A stretch of DNA of 64,000 nt from the NCBI GenBank assembly GCA_944470555.2, contig OX104127.1:27109661-27173660 (forward strand), written 5' to 3'. The position numbers and the translations under genes are program-made. Positions 10,967-23,062 of this stretch are shown here, piece after piece. Numbering within the stretch: the stretch's first letter is position 1; each line of letters starts with the position of its first letter. The stretch is from Heterobilharzia americana (Eukaryota > Platyhelminthes > Trematoda > Strigeidida > Schistosomatidae). Under the pieces are notes generated by a model that was not told the DNA's origin, did no database searches, and worked only from the letters and a program-made list of their open reading frames with translations.

Positions 10967-13686
10967 GGCCCCGTAGCAGGTTAGATTTTGTCTTCACCGG
11001 TGGAATCACGCAAATAAACCCATATTTCAGTCATCGATTCTCAGCTCTACAACCATTCCGGATAACTCACGGTCCTAAAACCCCATAAGAAAGAATCACC
11101 TTCTGAAACAACTTTGAAGCCGTTTGCAATGGGTTGCGCCTCTCCTTGTTATGCTGGAAATAGGGCTCTCACCCAACAACCGCACCAGGAACTTAGTTAA
11201 CTTAAGTGTTCCAGCCTAACCGAAAGGGTGGGCGTGGCCAAGTAGCACTTCTTTTCAGCCACATGAATGTAAGGTCGGTTAAAAAGGCTTATCCCTGCTT
11301 CTATCCACAACCGGGCTTGTGAGCGAACAGGAGATTACCGCTTTCACGATGCCAACTAACTTTGGTACATTTGCTTACCACCTACCATCGGGATTTATCT
11401 TCTTAACCCAGAAACAACTGTTACCAATACTGAAATAGGTATTATTTACCTCCGACTGGCACGAGTTACAACATTTTACCATCTGTAACTTGGTTGCAGA
11501 TCATAATTCTAAACTTTCATCAGTCTGTAATAACACTCATACTTTTTTCGGTGTGAATTACGAAGTTACGCCTCCTCGTAAGCCACTAAGATTTGAAATA
11601 ATTATTCTTCACTTTTTCATCCATCAACTGCATCTCGTATATTATTGTCCCGACTGCACCTGGGGATCGTTACTGCCTGAGAGGTAATTTAAATGACATT
11701 AGTAGTGGGCTGTACGAAGGTTGGAGGCACAGGACCTACCCTTTCAGAAGCTATGTCTGAGGTCACCGAGTGCTTACTCTGTGAACATGTCGTCCCCGAT
11801 GTGGTCGCTCATTACGCTCTCTACGACTTCTCATCTTTATGGTAAAGGCGCTATAGGTCGGTAACAATTCGGGTTCTGCCTGTCTCTTCCTTTGTTGATA
11901 GGAAAGAGGACGGTGCGCTTTCACTCCCGTGGAAGTCTTCGTTCATCTAAGGGGTGTTAGAAAAGATCGCAGAGTTTGCCATTTAAGGTACTTTCACAGT
12001 GTTCCAACACAGACGGGTAGATGTTACTGAGTCCACAATACCAAGCCACAACAGTCAGAGGCAGAGAATGTTCACTGGACTAAAACTTTATAATTGTCCA
12101 AAACTCAGGATTTATTCATCATAATGCGACCAGAGAGGCCCATCACTCATCGACCAGTGAAAACGGCTGACAATATGTCCCGGATGTCCACCTGGCGCAT
12201 TGCTTCTGGGTGTTGGAGTTGGAAAAAGGAGGTATTTGGCCCTCATTCATAATGATAATCGGGATTATAAATCTTTGATTTGAAATGGTCCCAACATTCA
12301 TGGATTATACATTTCTGGAACTGTCGATGAAGTACAATAAATAAACACGTTGTGTATACACTCCCTCAAAAAGTTTTCACCATTATCTCAGGCAGAAAGT
12401 GTAGACTTTATAGGCCTCCAGCTTTATTTTTCTCGAGGTAATGTACGAAATGCCGAGATGCAAACCTGGTTTTTTTGTCAATGAGAAGACCATACTCCCA
12501 CTTGCGCAACTAGCAAAATTCCGCGTATTTATTCTTCTGGGATGTTCCATTAAATGAAAATGCAACACTTATATTTTCTAGTGACAATAGATGGTGACTG
12601 AGATTACCTGCCATGGAGGTACACGTAGTTTATGCAGAAACTTATTCATACTTGTAAAAGTCATGTGTGCTTGTATATCCAGGAGTAAATGTTAGTATTA
12701 TTGTTACGTCGTCCCGCCCTGGGGATCTTACCGCATTCAACTTTGATGGCCTATCAGGGGCAACGGCATGAGTTGGCCGTACTTCGTGTAACTCTGATGC
12801 GTCGGTTAACGTTGGGGCTGCTCAGTATGTGAACACGATAACTTGGGTGGTGGGACGTTGAGTTGTGTGTCGAAGGCAGTGCCTAACATTACGGCGATCC
12901 TCCGTCCCGAGAGGCTGTTTTGGTTAGAACTCTTGATGACGCGTGCTTGTTGGCTGAAAGGCTTTCCGCTCACCACGAATCAGTATGGGTCCTTGGGGTG
13001 TACCTCAAGCTTCTTGGTGAGGTTGGACTGCGATGACCCAGCATCCTGATGTCGCACCGATTGTGTAGAATTGCATAAGCATCGGGATCACCTTTCCTAG
13101 AGAGCCTCTGGTTATGCCACGCTTCCCTCCTGAGTTTAAGGAGGTGCTTAGTGCCACGTTCTGGCTATGAGGTCAACTTCCTGGGTGTCCTTTCCGCTAT
13201 CGAGATGTTTTCAGAAATCGCCACCCAACTGACATCTCCTGCCGGTTCCCAATATGGCAGGCCAATAGGGAGCGCCAATCTGCTGGCCAAGGAGCTGTTG
13301 ACGAACACGGATTCATTCTCCCGTAGTTTGGCTCACTGTAACGGGGGCAAGGGCGAATCCCTTCCCACTGTAACCGTTCGTTGATTAGCAGATACAACAC
13401 CACCATAGATTGATCGCCGCTTTCAAGACAATTTGAAACTTGACGTTTCCAACGGATAGCTAGTCACTAGCCATCAGATGGTCTACTTTGTATGGCTCGC
13501 AATCTGACCTAAGCGGACATCGTCACTGATCTGTGCTGACAGAGCAACCATTCAGATGGTATTAGGCAGGTTATGAAAAGACCCCACGCTCAGATTCGTG
13601 CTGCTATGTTGCGGGTCAAGAGTTAGGGCGCCCGAGCCACCGGATTTCAGAGCCCAGTCATGCAACATCGTTCACAATAAATAAAT
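10967..13686. other. No recognised gene
   Basis: Several frames of 60-77 codons are present, none with a known motif. The part from about 12700 to 13670 is less AT-rich and resembles the first kilobase of the window in composition. No RNA gene, LTR or microsatellite was found. Confidence 0.35.
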
Positions 13687-14712
13687 GTTTTATTCTGACT
13701 CTAAAAAACGTTTTAACGCGAGAGAAGCCAGTTTACAGGCTCCATCACGTTGATACATCTCAAAATATCCACAGGACTTTAGCCCTCAGTGGTACTGACG
13801 GAATGTCATTAAACTCAACTAAAAACTGCCGAAGGTCCTGCTGGTTATGAAACGAACAAGGAAACATTACTTTACGGCTTGCATAGAGTGTTGAAGTTTA
13901 CATAATGGTAAATATGTCTTCATTTAACGGGATTAACATGAGGGATACCAGTTTACAAGCAAATTCATAATTTTTGAAAGCTTACGAACTGGCATATAGT
14001 ATTAAATAATTTACATATCAAGTCATCAGTGTGCATAATCTTGATAAAATATACTGAAATTCATGAGACGGATATGGATTTTTACCTCCCATCCCACAGA
14101 AAAGTTCCACTATCAATATCAAGAGCGCGTAGTGTTCAAAGTTTGCATTATAACCAACCGACGTTGTCAGCCCATTCGCATAGCTCGCTAGTTAGTAATG
14201 TAACAGTTTGTTACTGAGAATGATCTTCAGTTTTTAGCTTTGCTAGCCACAAAGGACCCATTTACACAATCTGGAGTATCCACAGTTAAATAACCAGCAT
14301 GTACGGCTATATAAATGCATTTCTAGGTCACCATGTTACATTTAAAGGTAATACAGATTAATTCTGCTGGGAATGCCTGTTGTGTTGGACGGAAATAGAC
14401 TTTGGAACAGTCGATAGTCCAAGTGGCAGTATTCATACACAGACTTCGGGTATCTTTTGTATTAGCGTAGGTGGCATAATTCGAGAAGTGTATCTGATGC
14501 GTAGTAAGCTTCATATGAAAAGGTCTCTTGGTATGGAGTACTAGAAAATGTGTAAGGTGAAGCCATTGCGGGTAAGTGACGTCCTGGGCCAATATGTAAA
14601 TTGGTCTCTGGTTTAATCATCTGTTCAGAATGTCCCAGCCACTAATACTGTTGCGAATGGTCAGACGGTTCGTCGCGAGAAGAATCATGACCAGTAGGTT
14701 AGTTAATCTTGA
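13687..14712 (+). repeat. Left arm of a 1,026-bp inverted repeat
   Basis: This arm is the reverse complement of 15694-16719. The arms have the same length and coordinates sum to a constant (30406) throughout, so no indel separates them, and overlapping frames in both arms translate identically (14029-14217 versus 16189-16377; 14323-14592 versus 15814-16083). One difference is visible near 14590 (GGGCC versus GGCTC). The outer 250 bases carry the CGGCTTCTCTC-family repeat in reverse. No transposase is encoded and no flanking duplication is visible. Confidence 0.9.
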
Positions 14713-14924
14713 GGATGGCGTGGACTCTTTTGACCTCCTTAGCTGAGCCCAGAATTGCTCATCGGCAGGGGCTTCCCAAGGGAGTGAGTGGGTGCCTTTG
14801 TACTGTCAACGCAAATTTGCTTCGAGAGCAGCCAGAAATGACATGCTATGGGAGGAGTCCCACTGCTGACTTTCAGAGGTGTCCTTATGCTCCAGAAAAC
14901 CACTTTTGCATGGAGGAATATAGC

Positions 14925-15095
14925 ATAGTTTGGTCACTTTCATGGAACTTACAATGCATCGAATAAACTTCTCGAAGGATGCCACCCACGCTAATACAAA
15001 AGATACCCGAAGTCTGTGTATGAATACTGCCACTTGGACTATCGACTGTTTCAACATCTATCTCCATCCAATACAACAAGTATTCCCAGCAGACA
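14925..15095 (+). repeat. Third, diverged copy of part of the inverted-repeat arm
   Basis: The segment matches 15877-16050 in the right arm in direct orientation, with a long shared core (CTAATACAAAAGATACCCGA and the following 50 bases) and clear divergence on both sides. It is therefore inverted with respect to the left arm (about 14360-14530). The two arms are far closer to each other than to this copy, so the unit was already repeated locally before the large inverted duplication or its homogenisation. Confidence 0.8.
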
Positions 15096-15393
15096 CCATT
15101 TACTCTCCGTCCTGACGTGGCCCTCACCCTACTCATAGACGCCGGCAGTCAGGCTGGCAGCCTACACCGAGCAATGAGTGCACCAATTCCACGGAGAAAA
15201 AGCCCAGCCGCACCATCTTTACTACAGCTGGCGAGTCAGCGAAAGTCTCCACCACATCCACAACTCCCTACCAGTCGACCCAGAGACATATAACGTCGTG
15301 AGCACTTCCAAGCGTTTTCATAGCAACGTGAAGGGGCCACGAAGTGCAATATCGGAGCTGTGATCCCTCTGTCCCCGCCCTGTTCCAAAAATT

Positions 15394-15606
15394 ATGATGC
15401 TGACTGGGACATGGTTTTCGCCGGACATTGGCGACACCGAAGTTAACATGGGTGACATGATTTTGTTCACGAGGGACGGGGAACACAAGGAAAGAGAGGG
15501 GGTCACAATATACATGGATAGTTGGTTCGGAGGTAAACAACCTACTGACGCTGTGTTGACAGAGCTCACAGACCGAATCTGGTGCAACCTCAGGGTCAGA
15601 CACTAA
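15394..15606 (+). pseudogene. Fragment of a non-LTR retrotransposon AP endonuclease
   Basis: The translated piece begins LTGTWFSPDIGDTEVN and continues with an LFTRDG, a VTIYMDSW and a DRIWCNL block. This is the spacing of the N-terminal endonuclease of CR1/jockey-type elements, whose usual form is ETWL-P-I-D-V, R-DR, GGGV-Y and E-IW. The Glu of the ETW motif is replaced by Gly. The fragment stops after about 70 codons and no RT follows, because the right arm begins at 15694. It is a dead remnant; the family cannot be named. Confidence 0.65.
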
Positions 15607-15693
15607 AAAGACCTGGTCAAAGGAGTCTGTGGGCCCTCTAATGGCAACGCGCATCACGACCAAAAATTATTCCACGTAAGGCTCATAACATCT

Positions 15694-16719
15694 CCAAGAT
15701 TAACTCACCTACTGGTCATGATTCTTCTCGCGACGAACCGTCTGACCATTCGCAACAGTATTAGTGGCTGGGACATTCTGAACAGATGATTAAACCAGAG
15801 ACCAATTTACATATTGGCTCAGGACGTCACTTACCCGCAATGGCTTCACCTTACACATTTTCTAGTACTCCATACCAAGAGACCTTTTCATATGAAGCTT
15901 ACTACGCATCAGATACACTTCTCGAATTATGCCACCTACGCTAATACAAAAGATACCCGAAGTCTGTGTATGAATACTGCCACTTGGACTATCGACTGTT
16001 CCAAAGTCTATTTCCGTCCAACACAACAGGCATTCCCAGCAGAATTAATCTGTATTACCTTTAAATGTAACATGGTGACCTAGAAATGCATTTATATAGC
16101 CGTACATGCTGGTTATTTAACTGTGGATACTCCAGATTGTGTAAATGGGTCCTTTGTGGCTAGCAAAGCTAAAAACTGAAGATCATTCTCAGTAACAAAC
16201 TGTTACATTACTAACTAGCGAGCTATGCGAATGGGCTGACAACGTCGGTTGGTTATAATGCAAACTTTGAACACTACGCGCTCTTGATATTGATAGTGGA
16301 ACTTTTCTGTGGGATGGGAGGTAAAAATCCATATCCGTCTCATGAATTTCAGTATATTTTATCAAGATTATGCACACTGATGACTTGATATGTAAATTAT
16401 TTAATACTATATGCCAGTTCGTAAGCTTTCAAAAATTATGAATTTGCTTGTAAACTGGTATCCCTCATGTTAATCCCGTTAAATGAAGACATATTTACCA
16501 TTATGTAAACTTCAACACTCTATGCAAGCCGTAAAGTAATGTTTCCTTGTTCGTTTCATAACCAGCAGGACCTTCGGCAGTTTTTAGTTGAGTTTAATGA
16601 CATTCCGTCAGTACCACTGAGGGCTAAAGTCCTGTGGATATTTTGAGATGTATCAACGTGATGGAGCCTGTAAACTGGCTTCTCTCGCGTTAAAACGTTT
16701 TTTAGAGTCAGAATAAAAC
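15694..16719 (-). repeat. Right arm of the 1,026-bp inverted repeat
   Basis: Reverse complement of 13687-14712. It ends at 16719, where the flanks stop matching. Its last 240 bases are a plus-oriented copy of the CGGCTTCTCTC-family repeat also found at 3660-3930 and 33850-34085, so at least part of the arm is an older dispersed element. Confidence 0.9.
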
Positions 16720-17140
16720 CTTTTTAATCAATAATTTGGCGCTGGTCATGCTATGCACTTCCAGGGTTGAATTCTCATAAATAATTCAAAATTTCTTAAC
16801 CACCCTAACCCAGCTTATATGCTGCCCACTGATGGCTACCGCTGGCTTGGCTCCAGGGCTTTTGGCGGATTTGTTTGACTCAGGTGTCAGCAATTTTTCT
16901 CCTGTTTTTGACGGCGCAAGTACACCTGTGGCCCTTGTTGGCTGTTGTTTACGGTCATAGGAAGGTGAGTTTCCTCAGCGAGAGCGGTTTAGACGGTACC
17001 TGCCTTTTTGCAGTCACCGAGAGTTTGTGAGCCACATAAATAATGGCCAGAAGCTAGATGCGGTTTTAGACAGCACCATGAGTAGATGTACCAAAACCAA
17101 ATGAGTGGATTGCGCGTCATAAAAGTTCGGTACTGACTTA
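16720..17140. other. No recognised feature
   Basis: Non-repetitive sequence between the inverted repeat and the first family A LTR; no motif recognised. Confidence 0.4.
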
Positions 17141-17144
17141 GTAC

Positions 17145-17488
17145 TGTAGTGTCAGACGCTTCACCAGAATCAATAGCCTAGGGATCAACAAGAACCAACA
17201 TCGAAGCTGACCCTTACTGTTATACCAGACTCCCCAAGACAAAGTCACACGGCCAAGCATCCACGCCATTTGATACTCTGTCGTGTTAAGTCGCAATGCT
17301 CGTAATCGACTCTCTAGCCAGTTAGTTGGAAAGCATTAGTATCTTGGCATGACCTAGCGAACATGCTATTCCATCCGACTACGCTATTGCGTTCTTCCTT
17401 GGTCTCGTACTCATGGGTATATAACAAGTGCGGCAAGTCGGTGATAGATCTCTGAGTCTGTCAATTTTGCACAAGGAAAATTCCTAAG
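17145..17488 (+). repeat. Family A solo LTR, plus orientation
   Basis: The 344-bp LTR starts TGTAGTGTC and ends CCTAAG, like the LTRs of the element at 19109-24338 (TGTAGCGTC...CCTAAA). It is flanked by a perfect 4-bp target duplication, GTAC at 17141-17144 and 17489-17492. No internal element sequence follows, so this is a solo LTR left by LTR-LTR recombination. From about 17219 on it is identical to the inverted LTR at 18402-18744, while the first 75 bases are clearly diverged from it. Confidence 0.85.
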
Positions 17489-17492
17489 GTAC

Positions 17493-18307
17493 TTCTTTGT
17501 CACATCGGCAGTGCACCTACCTGTTGCACTCAAAGGCTGCATCACATTTGGTTGCAGTGAAAGCGCAAATGTGAAAATTATCGCCATGTCCATGAGGTTT
17601 GTGAAAATGCTTCTACCTTACTTTGTGACGTTTTTGCCCGGCACTCTTCATCAACCTTGGTTACTACTGAGAGTGGGGTGGTCAGTGACGGTGGCGAAGC
17701 TGAACTTCAGACATACCGGAAGCTGTTTTTCTTTGAGGGTAGCTTGCTTTTATTACTTACGTTAACAAATGCATGAAAATGATAGCAGAGTCAACTAGAT
17801 GAGTGGAGTGATAAATATGTGAGGGAAGTAAACAGTAGATTTTCAACCATACCTTCGACTGTCTGTTACCGTGACTCTGTCGAATTCCAAAACTATCAAC
17901 AGGTCCTAGGCGCAGAAGCCAGGGAGGTGCATTTTGCTGCAGGTGCAGCAACCTGAGCTATACCAGTCGGTCGAGGCAGATAGACCTACCCACTGAAACC
18001 ATATTGCGGAAATAATGTGGGCGAATGCGCAAATAATGGAGTAAATAGAATTAATCTTGCGAGCGAGGAGTAAGTCATAGGAATTGTTCCCAAAAATCCC
18101 CCTGAACAGATGAAATAGGGCGTGTAGTGCTGAAATAAGGCGGGAATTGTGCGTAAATAAATCTCCTTTGCGCATGCACGTTTGAATTATTCTGAGAAAG
18201 CGTAAATTATGCGGGCAGTCAGTAAAACGTCGCCTAAGTACCTCATTTCAGCACTCCCAGCGAATGCGCTGACTTGCATTATTTCCCTGTGACCTATGCT
18301 GTATGAA

Positions 18308-18344
<37 letters not shown>

Positions 18345-18400
18345 TTATTATTACTCATTGTTACAGCATTCTGATTGACTGCTGATGTGACAGAGAATTA
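17493..18400. other. Spacer between two inverted LTRs
   Basis: The first and last roughly 25 bases of the spacer are an inverted match (TTCTNTGTCACATCNGCAGT), extending the LTR inverted repeat outward from the LTR ends. A (TA)n run of about 30 bases followed by ATT repeats lies at 18312-18353. Minus frames of 64 and 89 codons show no motif. Confidence 0.5.
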
Positions 18401-18401
18401 C

Positions 18402-18744
18402 CTTAGGAATTTTCCTTGTGCAAAATTGACAGACTCAGAGATCTATCACCGACTTGCCGCACTTGTTATATACCCATGAGTACGAGACCAAGGAAGAACG
18501 CAATAGCGTAGTCGGATGGAATAGCATGTTCGCTAGGTCATGCCAAGATACTAATGCTTTCCAACTAACTGGCTAGAGAGTCGATTACGAGCATTGCGAC
18601 TTAACACGACAGAGTATCAAATGGCGTGGATGCTTGGCCGTGTGACTTTGTCTTGGGGAGTCTGGTATAACGGTGAAGGACGGCTTCAGTGTTGAATTTC
18701 ACCAAACCCTAGGCTATTGTTTTGTGAAAGTGTGTGACGCTACA
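18402..18744 (-). repeat. Family A LTR, minus orientation
   Basis: On the minus strand the LTR starts TGTAGCGTC at 18744 and ends CCTAAG near 18402. No clear 4-bp duplication flanks it (TGTT after 18744, TTAC before 18402). About 272 bases (18401-18672) match 17219-17490 perfectly as an inverted repeat, but the remaining U3 part differs at roughly a quarter of positions. Confidence 0.8.
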
Positions 18745-19104
18745 TGTTATACCTATTTACAAGACTGGTAATCTCAATTTCCAAGTCCGTATGTGAAGCA
18801 AACGGTTTGGCAATTACGACCACTTCCTAAAGGATGCAATAAGAACAGGTGTATAGAAATGGGAAGCTTTAATTACAATGAGGAACTTAACAATTACAAG
18901 GATTTTTCAAAATTTCGATTGCGATATTATTCTTGCTTTCTGTATTGGTAATGGCTGAGGGCAATGTTAGTGAAGCAGACGGTCCCCTGTATCATCATAA
19001 CCCAGGTGAACCATGAGGCAGCAATCTGCGTGTAAGAAATTGCAGTTAATTTTTACAGTTCTTGGGAGTTGAATGCACATCAACGTTAGACCTGAGAAAG
19101 TTTT
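18745..19104. other. No recognised feature
   Basis: Short AT-rich spacer between two family A LTRs; nothing recognised. Confidence 0.4.
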
Positions 19105-19108
19105 AAGT

Positions 19109-19451
19109 TTTGGGATTTGTCCTGGTGCGAACTTGACAGACGCAAAGACCAATCACTAATTATTCGAACTTGTTATATACCCACGAATACGAGACCAAGG
19201 AAGAACACGATAGCGTAGTCGGATGGAATAGTATATTTGGATGGTTATGCCAAAATACCGATGCGTTCCAACTAACTGGCTAGAGAGTCGAATACGAGCA
19301 ATGCAACGTAACACGACAGCGTGCCAAATGGCGAGGATGCTTGACCGGGTGCCTTCAGCTTAGCGAGTCCAGTTAAACTATCAAGGTCAGCATCAATGTC
19401 GAAGTCGTCAAACCCTAGGCTATTGATTTTGGGGAAGTGTATGACGCTACA
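19109..19451 (-). repeat. 3' LTR of the family A element
   Basis: 343 bp, starting TGTAGCGTC (at 19451, minus strand) and ending CCCAAA next to the AAGT target duplication. Aligned with the 5' LTR it shows one substitution at the U5 end, one single-base indel and one further substitution in U3. Confidence 0.9.
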
Positions 19452-19466
19452 GATCACTCCCCCCCT
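19452..19466 (-). promoter_or_regulatory. Polypurine tract of the family A element
   Basis: On the minus strand AGGGGGGGAGTGATC lies directly before the TGTAGC start of the 3' LTR, where plus-strand DNA synthesis of LTR elements is primed. Confidence 0.85.
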
Positions 19467-19469
19467 AGT

Positions 19470-19918
19470 GGGTTCGTGAGGACCCTAAGACGATACCAGC
19501 CGGAAGTAAAAACCCAGTGGTTTCTCCACTGGTAAAACTCTTCCGATGGGCTCACTGCGTGAGGTGGCCCCTGGTTGTCTGAACCTTATTCTAGGGTGTC
19601 GTGGCGATTAAATAAATAAAATACAATAAATGAAATTGTACGTCGGTCGCGGTCATCTGTTCCTTTCGACGTTCCGTCCAGTGCTCGTTGCACCTGGAAT
19701 ATAAATAAAAGTCTTTAATACCACGAAAACGTTGCGTAAAAATGGGAATTATTTATATATAAACATCGAAAAAAAAAATTTACGCTTATCTTCGCCGTTT
19801 TTTTAGTTTTTATTACATGGTAATAAAAATTGATATAAAAAGGCAAAGTGTACGAGGGTTTGTGCTGCCGGTAAATAAGAAAAATAGTGCCTCGAAAAAA
19901 AATGGTTGGCACACACAG
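19470..19918 (-). other. 3' untranslated region of the family A element
   Basis: About 450 bases between the pol stop and the polypurine tract. It is AT-rich with an A/T homopolymer run near 19770 and has no third ORF or envelope-like frame. Confidence 0.6.
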
Positions 19919-22900
19919 CTAAGTTGAATATGACTTCAGGTACTCTGGGAACCTGACGGTTCGACCTGATCGTGTTTTTTGTTGCGCCGCTGGTTGTTGC
20001 AGCTGTGCATTACCAGGCACATCGTCGAGAATTTCGATAATTGAGTCATCCGTCGGTCGGATGTAGCGAGCTGAAACGTCACTTACAATGGGGTTGCCTT
20101 CGAAATAAGCTGGTTTCAAACGGTCGATACTGACAGTATCTTCACGTCCGTCTCGCTCAATTACATAGAATTTCTCATGTCGCTTAATCACTTTGAACGG
20201 CCCGTCGTAGGGTGGTTCAAGTGGTCGACGAACAGCGTCGTGGCGAACAAACACGTGTGATGTCTTCTGTAAACTGGGGTGGACGAAAACATCAGTCGTT
20301 TGCGGTCTAATCGGAGAAGGCCTAACTGAACGCATTGCGTTTGTAAGCCTAGTCACGTAAGATGCCCTGTCGGAAACATGTTTGAAAGTTGAAGGGGAAA
20401 CAAACTCACCTGGTAGGCGAAGAGTGGTCCCATAGACGAGTTCTGCAGGAGTGCATCCAGCATCAACTTTCAACGCGTTACGAATACCTAGTAGGACTAG
20501 AGGCAGAGCCTCGGTCCACTGAGGTATGTTTGTAGCTGAAAGGGAAGCTTTCAGCTGTCGATGGAAACGCTCTACCATGCCATTTGCTTGTGGATGGTAG
20601 GCTGTCGTTCGGAACCGAGTGCAACCTAAAAGTGCCGTTAGAGCGTGAAATAGTCCGCACTCAAATTGGCGCCCACGGTCGGTTGTGACGTAGGATGGAC
20701 ATCCGAAGTTCGCGATCCATCTTTCGACGAAAACACGAGCAACTGTTTCGGCAGTAATATCTTTAATGGGTACTGCTTCCGGCCATCGTGTGAAACGATC
20801 AACACAGGTGAAAAGGTAGGTACATCCATTAGATTCTGGTAGGGGTCCTACAATATCTATATGGACGTGGTCGAAACGCATGTCTGGGGCTAGAAATGAG
20901 CCTAAAGGGCTTTTCGTGTGTCGCGTGACTTTACACTTTTGACAAGCTAAGCACGACTGGGCCCACTCCTTAACGTCTTTGTTCATCCCAGGCCAGCAGA
21001 AACGTTGTGCGATAAGCCTAATGGTGGCTCGTACACCTGGATGAGAGAGTTTGTGCAACGTATTGAAGACGTTGCGTCGACAACTCTTCGGAACTATTGG
21101 GCGTGGTTGACTAGCAGAGACATCGCACAAAATTGCATCCTTGTCTGATCCAACAGGACAAAGTCGCAGTTTGAGAGTTGTGGACGACAACTCATGATGC
21201 AGCTCAAGGTCTTCCTTTTGACGCCGAGCTAGTTCAACGAGATCAATACCCTCGATATAGTTTATCGAAGCTATTCGAGATAGTGCGTCGGCTGCGGAGT
21301 TGTTTGCTCCAGAAATGTGGCGGATGTCTGACGTGAACTGGGAAATGTAATCCAGCTGTCGCGACTCACGAGGGGAGTATTTGTCAGACGCCGAGCTGAG
21401 GGAAAACGTTAACGGTTTGTGGTCTGTGAAAATAATGAAATCACGACCTTCCACAGAATGTCGAAAATGGCGTACAGAACAGTACATGGCTAGGAGTTCC
21501 CTACCAAATGTACTGTATCTTGTTTCCGCGTCTTGCAGCCGCCTCGAGAAAAAGGCTAACGGTTGCCACTGGTTGTCAGTCAACTGTTGCAAAACTGCTC
21601 CAATTGCTGAATCAGATGCATCAACAGCAATACTCAGAGGAGCATTGGGGTCATGATGCATAAGCATGGTTGCGTTCGAAATGGCTTCCTTGACTTTAGA
21701 GAAAGCAAGTCTAGCCGCGTTGTCCAGAGACACGAACTTCGCAGTTCCTCGAAGTAGATCTGTGAGTGGTCTCATGACAGAGGCACAGTTAGGGATAAAC
21801 CTTCGGTAATAACTTACCAGGCCATTGAAAGTGCGGAGATGTTTCACAGTGGTCGGCTCTGGATAGTTTGTGATAGCCGCCACTTTATCTCTCAATGGGC
21901 GTATACCTTTGTTGTCAATGGTATGCCCAAGGAAGCTGAGTGATTCAACTCCTATTTCACACTTCTGTAAGTTAACTGTGATGCCATGTTTTTTGAGTCT
22001 TTCGAATGCGAGGTCCAAATGTTTAAGGTGTGTTTCCTTATCTGGACTCGCAATTAGACAGTCATCGATGTAGACATGAACAAAATTCAGACCACGGAAG
22101 ACGTCGTCCATAAAGCGTTGGAATGTTTGTGCTGCATTCCGAAGACCAAAAGGCATGCGCAGGAATTCAAACAGGCCAAAAGGAGTAATAATGGCTGTTT
22201 TCGCGATATCTTCTGCTGCCATAGGTATCTGGTTGTACGCTTTGACCAAGTCGATTTTCGAGAAAATGTTCATGCCGCATAAGGTTGCGGTCAAGTCGTA
22301 AACGTGGGTATAGGGTAGCAGTCCGGAGTTGTTTTGGCGTTAAGCCTTCGGTAATCACCGGTCGGACGCCAGTCGTTGCTATCCTTTTTGGGAACCATGT
22401 GCAATGGCGATGCCCAAGGACTGTTTGACGGTCTGATAATGCCCAGTTCGAGCATATGGTCGAATTCATTTTTCGCCGTTTGCAGCTTATCGGGGGCTAA
22501 ACGGCGAGCTTTGGATGCCACAGGTGGACCTGTGGTTGTGACGTGATGCATAACATTGCTGGTTATGCACGGAAGAGTGTGTTTCGGTTGTTGTAACTCT
22601 GGATATTTCTCCAGAACTGCCTGGTAGGACGCGTCGCCTGATTGTTTAGTCCTAACGATGGCTAAACTCGGACCTACATAGGTGGTGCCGCCAATAGATA
22701 ACTTTGTGTTGTTATCTATCAGTCGTCGACGGCGAGCATCTACGAGTAGATCGTAATGGTTAGCAAATCTATGCCAATGATGGGCATAGAGACGTCTGCC
22801 AGGAGGAAATCCAGTGAATAGGTTTGCGTAAACCTAAGTTGAGGTAGGCATACCGTCTCCCGAATGTCGCGATTGCCTTGCCGTTGGCTGCTTGAAGATT

Positions 22901-23062
22901 GAAGGATGGGTCGAGATGACGCTCCTTTGTCGTTGCTGGAAGAACGCTAACTTCTGCGCCGGTGTCGACGAGGTAGCGGACTTTCGTTTTAATGTCGGTG
23001 ACGTAGAGCAAACGGCTTTTTCCGCCGGCTACGGTTGCCGTGAGCACGTGCCGGCGTGACCG
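19919..23062 (-). pseudogene. Family A pol: protease, RT, RNase H, integrase; frameshifted
   Basis: The protease (from about 23047) has the LVDTGAEVSVLP active-site loop. After two 1-base deletions (near 22758 and 22804) the RT start reads [19 protein letters not shown], and after a third (near 22297) an open frame of 791 codons covers the rest. Its residues 75-78 are the RT box YIDD. RNase H follows with [16 protein letters not shown] and FTDHKPLTF. The integrase has an H-H-C-C finger (LSHPGVRA...SCLACQKC), then [17 protein letters not shown] and [13 protein letters not shown] for the D-D-E triad, and a C-terminal PPYDGPFKV module typical of gypsy-type integrases. Pol lies in the -1 frame relative to gag and overlaps it. 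Confidence 0.9.

Larger units (their letters stand above)
14713..15693. other. Spacer of the 1,026-bp inverted repeat
   Basis: The 981-bp spacer holds a copy of the old repeat seen at 541-673 (14741-14873), a diverged extra copy of part of the arm (14925-15095) and a non-LTR endonuclease fragment (15394-15606). Bases 15120-15390 read as a Pro/Ser/Thr-rich frame without a recognised domain, perhaps the 5' neighbour of the endonuclease in the same old element. Confidence 0.6.
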
